Assembly (NCBI RefSeq): GCF_900156155.1
Contig: NZ_FTMD01000012.1
Location: 100,135-164,134 of the forward strand
Source of the DNA: Aromatoleum tolulyticum
GTDB taxonomy: Bacteria > Pseudomonadota > Gammaproteobacteria > Burkholderiales > Rhodocyclaceae
Direction of reading: 5' to 3'
DNA: 64,000 bases
Part shown: in pieces, positions 47,522 through 56,133 of the stretch
Layout: each line of letters begins with the position of its first letter
Position numbering within the stretch: the first letter of the stretch is position 1
The notes under the pieces: generated by a model
Told to the model about the DNA's origin: nothing
Seen by the model: only the letters and a program-made list of their open reading frames with translations
Databases searched by the model: none
Made by a program: the position numbers and the translations under genes

Positions 47522-50448
47522 CCGATACGACACCCCCTGGAGGCCGGCGCACGACGACGCCGGAGGCGTCCTTCGCGCACGTCAGCGAGCGCCCGGTGGT
47601 GCTGGCCGTGGACGACGAGCCGCAGATCCTGGCGGCGATCGTCGATACGCTCGAGGACGACTGCATCGTCCACACCGTGTCCTCGGCCGAAGCGGCGATG
47701 GCCCTCATTCCCGCGCTGCCGGACCTGTCGGTGTTGCTGTCGGACCAGCGCATGCCGGGCATGTGCGGTGACGAGCTGCTCGCGCGCGCGCGGGAGATGT
47801 CGCGCGCCGCGGCCGTCATGGTCACCGGCTATGCCGATCTGGATGCGGTGGTGCGGGCGGTGAACCAGGGGCGCATCTTCGGCTACATCACCAAGCCGTG
47901 GAACCAGGACCAGTTGCGCCTGATGGTGCAGTCGGCGCATGCGCATTACCGCCTGCAGCGCGAGCTGCTCGCCGAGCAGCGCCTGCTGCGCGAGTTCATG
48001 GACAACACCACCGATCTGGTCTCCTATCAGGACGGCAGGCAGCGCTTCATCCGCGCCAACCGCCGGTATGCGCAGCTGCTCGGCTGCGATGCGCCGGAGG
48101 CGCTCACCGGCCGCACCGTCGCGGAGCTGCTTCCGGATGCGGAGCCGGGCGGGCTGTGGGATCCGGCCGAGCACGAGCGCGTGCTGTGCAGCGGCGAGCC
48201 CTCATCCGAACAATGCGTCCGCGTCCGCCTGCCCGGTACGGGCGAATGGCGCTGGTATTCGACGACGCGCGCGCCGATCCGCGACGAGCGCGACGAGGTG
48301 GTCGGCGTGGTCGGCATCTCGCGCGACGTCACCGACCGTCTCGGCGTGCTCGAGGCCCTGCGGCTGCGCGAAAGGGCGATCGAGGCGAGCGTGAACTCGG
48401 TCACCATCGTCGACTGCCAGCAGCCGGACCTCCCCATCGTGTATGTGAACCCCGCGTTCGAACGCATCACCGGCTATCGCGCGGAAGAAGCCGTGGGGCG
48501 CAATCCGCGCTTCCTGCACGGAAATGATCACGACCAGCCCGGCCTCCATGAGATCCGGGCGGCGATCCGCGAGCGGCGCCAGGGGCACGCGATCTTCCGC
48601 AACCACTGCAAGGACGGGCGGATCTATTGGGCGGATCTCCACATTGCGCCGGTGTGCGACGACACCGGCCGCTGCACCCACTTCGTCGGCATCCAGTATG
48701 ACGTGACGGACCGCCTCCGCTACCAGGCGGAGCTGGAGCGACATGCCAATTTCGACACCGTCACGGGGGTCGCAAACCGCAACCTGCTCGACGACCGGCT
48801 TGCGCAGGCGCTGGCGAATGCCAATCGCCACCGGCGCTCGGTGGGCGTGCTGTCGATCGATATCGACCGCTTCGGCGGCATCGTCGGCTCGTTCGGCCAT
48901 GTGGTGGGCGACGGCATCCTGCGGCATGTCGCCGCCCGCCTCACGGCATTGGTGCGCGAGGGCGACACCGTCGCGCGCGTCGGCATGGACGACTTTGTCG
49001 TGGTGCTGGGCGATCTGGCCAGCGTCGATGCGGCGGCGCTGATCGTGCGCAGGATTGTCGACGACATTGCCACGCCCTTCGCCGTCGAGGGCCATGAGCT
49101 CGCCGTGACGGCAAGCATGGGCGTGTGCATCTATCCGGGCGACGGCGACAGTCCGGAAGTCTTGCTGCAGCATGCCAACATCGCGCGGCTCGAGGCACGT
49201 GGCGCGGGCGGCAACCGGTACTGCTTCGATACCCCGGCCATGAATGCGGCCATGCTGCAGCGCCAGGCGCTCGAGCACGCGCTGCGCGGTGCGCTCGAGC
49301 GCGGCGAGTTCGTGCTGCACTACCAGCCGCGCGTGAGCCTGCACGATGGCGCCATCGTCGGCATGGAGGCGCTGCTGCGCTGGCAGCATCCGGAACTCGG
49401 ACTGGTGCCGCCGATGGAGTTCATTCCGCTTGCCGAGGAGACCGGCCTGATCGTCCCCATCGGCGAATGGGTGCTGCGGGCCGCATGCCGCCAGATCCGG
49501 GGCTGGCTCGACGACGGGATCGCGGTCCCGCCGGTGGCGATCAACCTCTCGGCGCGTCAGTTCCATTCGGGCCACCTCGATCGCATGATCGCCGAGGCGC
49601 TGGCGGCGGAGGGGCTGGACGCGTCGCGGCTCGAACTCGAGATCACCGAGAGCACGGCGATGGTCGACGTCGACGACGCGGTGGCCACGATGCAGAAGCT
49701 GAAGGCGCTGGGCGTGTCGCTCGCGCTCGACGATTTCGGCACCGGCTATTCGAGTCTTGCCTGCCTCAAGCGCTTCCCCCTCGACTACCTGAAGATCGAC
49801 CGCGCCTTCGTGAGCGACGTGACGACCGACCCCGGGGATGCCGCGATCTGCATCGCGACGATCCAGCTCGCGCACAGCCTGCGGCTCAAGGTGATCGCCG
49901 AGGGGGTCGAGGACGAATTCCAGATGGAATATCTGCGGCGGCGCGGGTGCGACGAGCTGCAGGGTTACTATTTCAGCCGGCCGGTGGCCGGCGAGGCGAT
50001 CGCGGCCATGCTGCGCGGCGGGGTGCGCATGAACCGCGCGGCCGTGGCCGTGGGCACGCCGGAGCCGACCCTGCTGCTGGTCGACGACGAGCCGAATGTC
50101 CTGAATGCGCTCAAACGCCTGCTGCGCGGCGACGGCTACCGCATCCTGACCGCGGGATCGGCCCAGGAGGGGCTCGAGATCCTGGCCAGACACCCGGTGC
50201 ACGTCCTGTTGTCCGACGAGCGCATGCCGGGCATGACCGGCAGCGAGTTTCTGATGCGCGTGAAGGACCTGCACCCCGGGACGGTGCGCATGGTGCTTTC
50301 GGGGTACGCCAACGTCGATGCGATAACGCGCGCGATCAACAACGGGGCGGTGAGCAAGTTCCTGCTCAAGCCGTGGGACGACGAGGAGCTGCGCAGCACG
50401 ATCCGTGACGCGTTTGCGCGCGTATGCGCCGACGAGGCGCGAATATAA
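47518..50448 (+). CDS. Receiver-PAS-PAS-(degenerate GGDEF)-EAL-receiver protein, operon output
   Basis: 976 residues, soluble. N-terminal receiver (about 25-140; D76, ITKPWNQ), two PAS domains (about 150-275 and 285-410), GGDEF-fold, EAL and a second receiver at the C-terminus (about 850-970; D900, LLKPWDD). The cyclase motif is GMDDF (489-493), lacking the GGDEF glycine and acidic pattern, but the REGD inhibitory site is intact five residues upstream. The EAL motif (617-619), LDDFGTGYSSL, LKIDRAF and AEGVED are intact. In WspR's place the operon thus has a likely phosphodiesterase carrying two phosphorylation inputs. Confidence 0.92.
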
Positions 50449-50455
50449 TCCGTGA

Positions 50456-50992
50456 ATGGACACGGATAAGGCACGCGCGGGAAGGCTGCGTGCCTTCAGG
50501 GCACAGGTCATGGCGGACACGGTCCCGGGCGGACAGGAATTCGGTATCGATGCGGAGCTTTACGCCGGCTTGAGGGAGCTTGCCGCCGGTGCGTTCCCCA
50601 AGCGCTGCCCCACCTGCGGCCGCAGTTATCGCGACGCCGATGACTACATTGCGCAGACGCAGCGGGTGGGCAGCGGCCGCAGCGGCCTCAAGCAGGCAGT
50701 GGACGACGACGGACAGGTGATCGTCGAGCTGTTCCGCAACTGCGTGTGCGGCTCGACCCTGATGGACTGTTTCCGCGACCGCCGCGATACCAGCGAGGCG
50801 GGACTGCGGCGTCGCGCGCGCTTCGGCGAACTGATCGCGGCGCTCGTGGCCCAGGGGCTCGAGCGGGAGCGGGCGCACGCCGAATTGCTGAAGGTGCTGC
50901 GCGGGGAGCCCAGCACGATCCTGAAGGCGCGTCCGCGCAGCGTGGCGCTCCCGTCGCTTATTGACGCTGCAGCCAAAGACCGTTCGGGCTGA
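50456..50992 (+). CDS. Small cysteine-motif protein of unknown function
   Basis: 178 residues, no signal peptide. A CPTCGRSYRDADDY zinc-knuckle-like motif (about 51-64) and a second cysteine group, NCVCGSTLMDCF (about 95-106), could form one zinc site. The segment between them, TQRVGSGRSGLKQAVDDDGQ, is polar. The C-terminal third is helical and basic. It starts 8 bp after the output protein of the chemosensory operon, so co-transcription is likely and a role as accessory or adaptor is possible. I do not recognise the family. Confidence 0.7.
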   Translation: MDTDKARAGRLRAFRAQVMADTVPGGQEFGIDAELYAGLRELAAGAFPKRCPTCGRSYRDADDYIAQTQRVGSGRSGLKQAVDDDGQVIVELFRNCVCGSTLMDCFRDRRDTSEAGLRRRARFGELIAALVAQGLERERAHAELLKVLRGEPSTILKARPRSVALPSLIDAAAKDRSG

Positions 50993-51040
50993 GCCTGTCG
51001 AAGCCCTGACAGAGCCCTTCGACAGGCCCAGGGCGAACGG
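50980..51040. repeat. Dispersed palindromic repeat, copy 2
   Basis: An imperfect palindrome of 61 bp: CCGTTCGGGCTGAGCCTGTC at the left and GACAGGCCCAGGGCGAACGG at the right. It overlaps the last codons of the cysteine-motif gene and lies in the convergent gap before paaN, so it probably acts as terminator for both. Confidence 0.88.
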
Positions 51041-51063
51041 AGGTATTCGACCGTCGGACCCGC

Positions 51064-52752
51064 TTACTCGACGTGGTAGCGGCGCTGCACGACGCGGAAG
51101 CGGTTCGCGACGAAGGCGCTGTCCGACAGGCTCGCGTTGGCAGCCGGGTTCATGCCGACGCCGTGGTAGTCGGAGAAGCCCGCCGACTGGTTCACGAACA
51201 CGCCGCCGGTGAGGTTGATCGACAGCGCGACGCCGGCGTGCCAGCTCGCCTCGGTCATCGCGTCGACGACTTCCGCCCTGGTCGAGTAGATGCCGACCGT
51301 GAGTGCGCCGTGCTCGCGCACGATGCGCTCGGACAGCGCGACCGCGGCGGCACCGTCGGCGACCTTCACGATGAACGCGATCGGGCCGAAGCGCTCTTCC
51401 ATGTAGGCCTTCTCGTCGGCGGCGTCGCACGCGAGCAGCACCGGCGAGCGCACTTCGGCGCCGGGGAACTCGGCGTGCTCGATCTTCCTGGAGGCGAGCA
51501 CGACGCGGCCGTGCTCAGGCGCCTCCGCGATGCGGGCGAGCGTGTCGGGCGACTGGATCGCGCCCAGCACGGCGGTCGCGACCGCCGGGTCGGCGAGGAA
51601 CTTGTCGATCGAAGCGGCGAGATCGGCGCACACCTCGTCGTAGCTCTTGTGCCCCTGGTCGGTGGCGATGCCGCCGGCCGGCACGAGGATCGCCTGCGTC
51701 GTCGTGCACATCTGCCCCGAGTACAGGCACAGCGTGAAGGCGAGGTTGCGCAGCATCGCCTTGTACTGGTCGGTGGATTCGATGACGACGTTGTTCACGC
51801 CGGCGAGTTCGGCATACACCTGCGCCTGCTTCGCATTGCTGATCAGCCACTGGCCGAAGCTGTTGCCGCCGGTGAAATCGATCGACTTCACCGCCGGGTG
51901 GGTCGCCAGCGCCTGCGTGGCCTCGCGCTTGTCGAAGGCGGCGAGCGTGACGAGGTTGGGGTCGAGGCCGGCCTCGGCGAGCACTTCGCGCGCGATGCGC
52001 ACGGTGATCGCGGCCGGCAGGATCGCGTTCTGGTGCGGCTTGACGATGACCGGGTTGCCGGTCGCGAGCGCGGCGAAGAGGCCCGGGTAGGTGTTCCAGG
52101 TCGGGAAGGTGCCGCAGCCGATCACCAGCGCGACGCCGCGGCCGACGATCTCGAAGTGCTTCTTCATCTTCAGCGGCGGGTTCTTGCCCTGCGGCTTCTC
52201 CCATACCGTCTCGTGCGGCACGAACTTCATCTCGCGGTACGCATAGGCGACGGCCTCGAGGCCGCGGTCCTGCGCGTGCGGGCCGCCGGCCTGGAAGGCC
52301 ATCATCCAGCCCTGGCCGGTGGTGAGCATCACGGCGTGGGCGATCTCGAAGCTGCGCTTGTTGATGCGCTCGAGGATCTCCAGGCACACGCCGGCGCGGC
52401 CCTGCGCGCCGATGCGCTGCCAGCCCGGCATCGCGGCATGCGCGGCGGCGATCAGCGCGTCGGCGTCGCACACCGGATAGCGCACGCCCAGCTCGACGCC
52501 GTAGGGCGAGCGCTCGGTCGCCATCCAACCGCTGCGGCCGGGCTGGTCGAGTTCGAAATCCTGGCCGAAGGTGGCCTCGACGGCGCGGCGCCCGTCCTCC
52601 TGTGCCGTCTCCCCATACACCTTGGGGCTGGGCATCTCGGGGTAGGGCGTCCAGTAGCCGCGGGCGTGGATCGCCTGGACGGCGGCTTCGAGGGTCGCGT
52701 GGTGCTTGTCGAACAGCTGGGCGGGCGTGGTGGTGGACGCGGCGTGGGACAT
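51064..52752 (-). CDS. paaN: Phenylacetate degradation aldehyde dehydrogenase PaaN
   Basis: 562 residues from the ATG with AGAGGAG upstream. It is an aldehyde-dehydrogenase-superfamily protein of the PaaN type; the catalytic cysteine is in YSGQMCTTTQAIL. It carries no C-terminal MaoC hydratase domain, unlike the bifunctional PaaZ (about 680 residues), so it should oxidise the ring-opened semialdehyde formed from oxepin-CoA while a separate hydratase performs ring cleavage. It is divergent from paaG across a shared control region. Confidence 0.9.
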   Translation of the reverse strand: MSHAASTTTPAQLFDKHHATLEAAVQAIHARGYWTPYPEMPSPKVYGETAQEDGRRAVEATFGQDFELDQPGRSGWMATERSPYGVELGVRYPVCDADALIAAAHAAMPGWQRIGAQGRAGVCLEILERINKRSFEIAHAVMLTTGQGWMMAFQAGGPHAQDRGLEAVAYAYREMKFVPHETVWEKPQGKNPPLKMKKHFEIVGRGVALVIGCGTFPTWNTYPGLFAALATGNPVIVKPHQNAILPAAITVRIAREVLAEAGLDPNLVTLAAFDKREATQALATHPAVKSIDFTGGNSFGQWLISNAKQAQVYAELAGVNNVVIESTDQYKAMLRNLAFTLCLYSGQMCTTTQAILVPAGGIATDQGHKSYDEVCADLAASIDKFLADPAVATAVLGAIQSPDTLARIAEAPEHGRVVLASRKIEHAEFPGAEVRSPVLLACDAADEKAYMEERFGPIAFIVKVADGAAAVALSERIVREHGALTVGIYSTRAEVVDAMTEASWHAGVALSINLTGGVFVNQSAGFSDYHGVGMNPAANASLSDSAFVANRFRVVQRRYHVE

Positions 52753-52839
52753 CGAGGGTCTCCTCTGGTGGTGGGGCGGGGCTTCTGCGGCCCCTGCGTG
52801 TGAGTGGCGTTGATCCCTTATTAACCCGGTAACCAAATA

Positions 52840-52900
52840 CCGTTCGGGCTGAGCCTGTCGAAGCCCTGCGATTGCCCTTCGACAAGCTCAGGGCGAACGG
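52840..52900. repeat. Dispersed palindromic repeat, copy 3
   Basis: The same 61-bp imperfect palindrome as at 50980-51040. The first 25 bases, up to the start of the loop, are identical, and the right arm differs at two bases. It lies in the divergent paaN/paaG region, 88 bp upstream of the paaN start, so here it cannot be a simple terminator of either gene. Confidence 0.88.
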
Positions 52901-52977
52901 GGGTAGTTGATTGCCGCCTTAATAATAGAGCCAGGGCGGTTGCTGCGCTGCGGTGAAACTTGTCAAGCAAAAAACTG

Positions 52978-53007
52978 TTGTCTTTTGATCTGGATCAAGC
53001 TTACTAT
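52978..53007 (+). promoter_or_regulatory. Predicted promoter of the paaG operon
   Basis: TTGTCT (52978-52983) and TACTAT (53002-53007) with an 18-bp spacer. The predicted start of transcription is near 53014, leaving a leader of about 170 nt. The FNR-like box lies in the spacer and the PaaR-like palindrome covers the start point. Confidence 0.5.
52985..52998. promoter_or_regulatory. Perfect FNR/ANR-type box in the paa promoter
   Basis: TTGAT-CTGG-ATCAA matches the FNR/ANR consensus TTGAT-N4-ATCAA exactly. Sitting between -35 and -10 of the predicted paaG promoter, it would repress under anoxia. It could instead act on the divergent paaN promoter. Confidence 0.6.
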
Positions 53008-53010
53008 TGA

Positions 53011-53026
53011 TTGACCGGTCGGTCAA
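53011..53026. promoter_or_regulatory. Probable PaaR operator
   Basis: TTGACCG-GT-CGGTCAA has perfect 7-bp arms, typical for TetR-family operators and like the PaaR sites reported in related betaproteobacteria. It overlaps the predicted transcription start of the paaG operon, so binding would block initiation until phenylacetyl-CoA releases the repressor encoded by the last gene of the operon. Confidence 0.7.
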
Positions 53027-53121
53027 ACAAAGGCCGGACTAGAAAGAGAGCTCGGAGTACCGGGCACCGACCCCCGCCGACGGGAGGCCTCGAAGCCTTC
53101 CGGGCGATCCGAAAAAGGAGA

Positions 53122-53168
53122 CTCTGCAGAAGCGCCGCCTGAGGGCATCGGTGGGCGTTTGTGCAGAG
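53122..53168 (+). promoter_or_regulatory. Leader stem-loop ahead of paaG
   Basis: CTCTGCA and TGCAGAG form a 7-bp outer stem with partial inner pairing (AGCGCC/GGGCGT). It ends 5 bp before the AGGAGGAG of paaG. It may affect translation or mRNA stability. Confidence 0.4.
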
Positions 53169-53185
53169 GGACGACAGGAGGAGAC

Positions 53186-54019
53186 ATGAGCAGCGAGTTG
53201 GGCAGAACGGATTGGAGCATGCAGGGCGAGACGATCCGCCTCGATGTGGCCGAAGGCATCGCGACGCTGACGTTGAACCGGCCGGAGCGGCTGAACTCGT
53301 TCACGAGCCGGATGCACGAGGAGGTGCGTGCGGCGCTGGCGAAGGTGAAGGAAGGCCGCGGTGCGGGCGTCGTGCGCGTGCTGGTGCTGACCGGTGCCGG
53401 GCGCGGCTTCTGCGCCGGACAGGACCTGTCGGACCGCGCCGTGGCGCCGGGGGCTGCACCGGTGGATCTGGGCGAATCGGTCGAGAAGAACTACAAGCCG
53501 CTCGTGCTCGCGCTGCGCAGCCTGGAGCTGCCGGTGATCGCGGCGGTGAATGGCGTCGCGGCCGGTGCCGGCGCGAGCATCGCACTGGCGTGCGACCTCG
53601 TGTTCGCGGCGCGCTCGGCGAGCTTCATCCAGTCCTTCAGCAAGCTCGGCGTCGTGCCGGACACCGGCGGCAGCTGGATCCTGCCGCGCCTCGTCGGGCC
53701 GGCGCGTGCGATGGGCATGGCGCTGCTGGGCGAGAAGCTGTCGGCCGAGCAGGCCGAGGCCTGGGGCCTGATCTGGAAATGCGTGGACGACGAGGCGCTG
53801 ATGCCGACCGTGCAGCAGGTGGCGGCAGGCCTCGCGCAGGGGCCGACCTTTGGCTACGCGAAGACCAAGCAGGCGATCTGGGCGAGCTCGACCAACGACT
53901 TCGAGACCCAGCTCAACCTCGAGCGCGACCTGATGACCGTGTGCGGCAACTCGAACGACTACCGCGAAGGGGTCGCCGCGTTCATCGAGAAGCGCAACCC
54001 GAACTTCAAGGGTGATTGA
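53186..54019 (+). CDS. paaG: Ring-1,2-epoxyphenylacetyl-CoA isomerase PaaG
   Basis: 277 residues from the ATG 6 bp after GGAGGAG; a GTG 27 bp upstream is less likely. It is a crotonase-fold enzyme: TLNRPERLNSF, the oxyanion-hole motif GRGFCAGQDLSD, and GVAAGAGASIALACDLV. PaaG isomerises the ring-1,2-epoxide of phenylacetyl-CoA to oxepin-CoA. It is first in the operon, abutting paaH with no gap. Confidence 0.94.
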   Translation: MSSELGRTDWSMQGETIRLDVAEGIATLTLNRPERLNSFTSRMHEEVRAALAKVKEGRGAGVVRVLVLTGAGRGFCAGQDLSDRAVAPGAAPVDLGESVEKNYKPLVLALRSLELPVIAAVNGVAAGAGASIALACDLVFAARSASFIQSFSKLGVVPDTGGSWILPRLVGPARAMGMALLGEKLSAEQAEAWGLIWKCVDDEALMPTVQQVAAGLAQGPTFGYAKTKQAIWASSTNDFETQLNLERDLMTVCGNSNDYREGVAAFIEKRNPNFKGD

Positions 54020-55552
54020 ATGAGTGCCCTCGGCAAGGATGTGAAGGTCGTCGTGATCGGCGCCGGCGCAATGGGCAGCGGCATCGCCCAGGTCGCCGCG
54101 CGCGCGGGCCACACCGTGTACCTGTTCGACGGCCGCACCGAGGCGATCGCCGCCGGACGCGCGGCGATCGAGAAGGACCTGAAGTTCCTCGTGTCGAAGA
54201 ACCGGCTCGACCAGGCCGAGGCCGCGGCGACGCTCGAGCGCGTCGTGCCGGTCGCGGCGCTGGCCGAGGCGGCGGATGCCGGCCTCGCGATCGAGGCGAT
54301 CGTCGAGAACCTCGACGTCAAGCGCAAGCTCTTCGCCGAGCTGGAAAGCACGCTGGGCGTGGACGCGATCATCGCGAGCAACACCTCGTCGCTGTCGATC
54401 AACGCGATGGCGGCCGGGCTGGCGCGTCCCGGCCGGCTCGCCGGTCTGCACTTCTTCAACCCCGCGCCGCGCATGGCGCTGGTCGAGGTGGTGTCGGGAC
54501 TCAACACCGAGCGCGAGGTCGCCGAGTGCCTGTATGCGACGGCGCGCGACTGGAGCAAAGTCCCCGTGCATGCGGCCTCGACGCCGGGCTTCATCGTGAA
54601 CCGCGTCGCGCGTCCGTACTACGCCGAGGCGCTGCGCGTGCTCGCCGAGCACGAGGCGGAGCCCGCGACGCTGGACGCGATCCTGCGCGAAGGCTGCGGC
54701 TTCGCGATGGGGCCGTTCGAACTGATGGACCTGATCGGCCACGACGTGAACTTCGCGGTGACGAAGTCGGTGTTCGAGTCCTTCTTCTGCGACCGCCGCT
54801 TCGCGCCGAGCCAGTTCCAGCAGGAACTTGTCGCTGCCGGCCGACTGGGGCGCAAGACCGGGCGCGGCATCTACGAATACGGCGAACTCGCCGCGAAGGC
54901 GGTGCCGCAGGACGAACCGGCGCAGGACGGCGAGCCGCGCATCACCGTGGTCGGTGACATCGGCGCGGCGGCGCCGCTCCTGGCGCGCCTCGAAGCGGCC
55001 GGCATCGAGGTGCGGCGCGAGGCGGGCATGCACGGCAAGCGCGGCTGGATGCAGATCGGCGCCGCGCGCGTCGCGCTCACCGACGGCCGCCCCGCGACGC
55101 TGCGCGCGGCCGAGGAGCGCGTGCCGAACCTGGTGCTCTTCGACCTGTGCCTCGACTACTCGACCAGCACCCGCATCGCGCTCACGCGCGCCGACCAGTG
55201 CGGCCTGGGCGCGCTGCGCGTGGTCGCCGGCACCTTCCAGAAGGCCGGCTTCAAGGTCAGCGTGATCGACGACGTCGCCGGGTTGATCGCGCTGCGCACC
55301 GTCGCGATGCTCGCGAACGAGGCCGCCGACGCGGTGCTGCAGGGCGTGGCGAGCGCGCGCGACGTCGATACCGCGATGCGCTACGGCACCAACTACCCCA
55401 AGGGCGGCCCGCTCGCGTGGGCCGACCAGCTCGGCGCGGGTTTCATCGTCGAGGTGCTCGCGAATCTCAAGGATCACTACGGCGAGGAACGCTACCGCGT
55501 GTCGCCGCTGCTGCGCCGCAAGGCCTGCAACGGGGAGGCGATGTATGACTGA
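54020..55552 (+). CDS. paaH: 3-hydroxyadipyl-CoA dehydrogenase PaaH
   Basis: 510 residues. NAD-binding Rossmann fold with VIGAGAMGSGIAQVAARAGH, then IASNTSSLSI and LHFFNPAPRMALVEVV, and two C-terminal 3-hydroxyacyl-CoA dehydrogenase domains (about 185-285 and 385-480). It oxidises 3-hydroxyadipyl-CoA to 3-oxoadipyl-CoA in the beta-oxidation part of the pathway. It starts one base after paaG and overlaps paaI by 8 bp. Confidence 0.94.
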   Translation: MSALGKDVKVVVIGAGAMGSGIAQVAARAGHTVYLFDGRTEAIAAGRAAIEKDLKFLVSKNRLDQAEAAATLERVVPVAALAEAADAGLAIEAIVENLDVKRKLFAELESTLGVDAIIASNTSSLSINAMAAGLARPGRLAGLHFFNPAPRMALVEVVSGLNTEREVAECLYATARDWSKVPVHAASTPGFIVNRVARPYYAEALRVLAEHEAEPATLDAILREGCGFAMGPFELMDLIGHDVNFAVTKSVFESFFCDRRFAPSQFQQELVAAGRLGRKTGRGIYEYGELAAKAVPQDEPAQDGEPRITVVGDIGAAAPLLARLEAAGIEVRREAGMHGKRGWMQIGAARVALTDGRPATLRAAEERVPNLVLFDLCLDYSTSTRIALTRADQCGLGALRVVAGTFQKAGFKVSVIDDVAGLIALRTVAMLANEAADAVLQGVASARDVDTAMRYGTNYPKGGPLAWADQLGAGFIVEVLANLKDHYGEERYRVSPLLRRKACNGEAMYD

Positions 55553-56009
55553 GGCGGGCTATCGCGATCTCACCAACGGGCTCGATCCCCAGGTCGTCGC
55601 CGAGCGCGTGCGCGACTGCATGGCGGAGAACGACCGCGTGCTGCGTGCCAACGGCATCCGCTTCGAGGCGGTCGGCCCGGGCTACGCGAAGGTGACGATG
55701 ACGGTGCGCGAGGAGATGCTCAACGGTTTTCGCATCTGCCACGGCGGCTTCATCACGGTGCTCGCCGACACGGCCTTCGCCTACGCGTGCAACAGCTACA
55801 ACGAGCAGACCGTGGCGTCCGGCATCAGCCTCGACTTCATGGCCCCCGGCCGTCCCGGGGACGTCCTGTGCGCCGAGGCGAAGGAAGTGTTCGCCGCCGG
55901 CCGCACCGGCGTGTACGACATCAGCGTCACCAACCCCAAGGGCGAGCTGATCGCGGTCATGCGCGGCAGGTCCTACCGGCTGAAAGGCAGGGCCGTCGCC
56001 GAGTTGTGA
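55545..56009 (+). CDS. paaI: Phenylacetyl-CoA pathway thioesterase PaaI
   Basis: 154 residues with the hotdog fold and the PaaI motif FRICHGGFITVLADTAFAYA. It hydrolyses ring-hydroxylated or epoxidised phenylacetyl-CoA and so protects the cell when toxic CoA esters build up. The ATG lies inside the end of paaH. Confidence 0.93.
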   Translation: MTEAGYRDLTNGLDPQVVAERVRDCMAENDRVLRANGIRFEAVGPGYAKVTMTVREEMLNGFRICHGGFITVLADTAFAYACNSYNEQTVASGISLDFMAPGRPGDVLCAEAKEVFAAGRTGVYDISVTNPKGELIAVMRGRSYRLKGRAVAEL

Positions 56010-56054
56010 ATGGAATCATGAGCGGAATTGTGAATGGCGTTTGACGCGGGTCAC

Positions 56055-56087
56055 CCGGGATTCCCCGGATGCGGGGAATAATCCCGG
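56055..56087 (+). other. Intercistronic hairpin between paaI and paaK
   Basis: Arms CCGGGATTCCCC and GGGGAATAATCCCGG pair over 12 bp with a 3-base bulge and a 6-base loop, within the 124-bp gap. There is no T-run, so RNA processing or stability control is as likely as attenuation. Confidence 0.5.
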
Positions 56088-56133
56088 CCTCATATGAAAT
56101 CCGCGCAAACCGAAGAAACCAGGAGGAGAGAGA

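Noticed and set aside
51064..52752. Annotation as bifunctional PaaZ
   Set aside because: At 562 residues it lacks the C-terminal MaoC-type hydratase domain required for ring cleavage.
53125..53187. Short leader reading frame of 20 codons ending in the paaG start codon, possible leader peptide
   Set aside because: It could only begin with CTG and has no amino-acid pattern of a regulatory leader. The stem-loop explains the sequence better.
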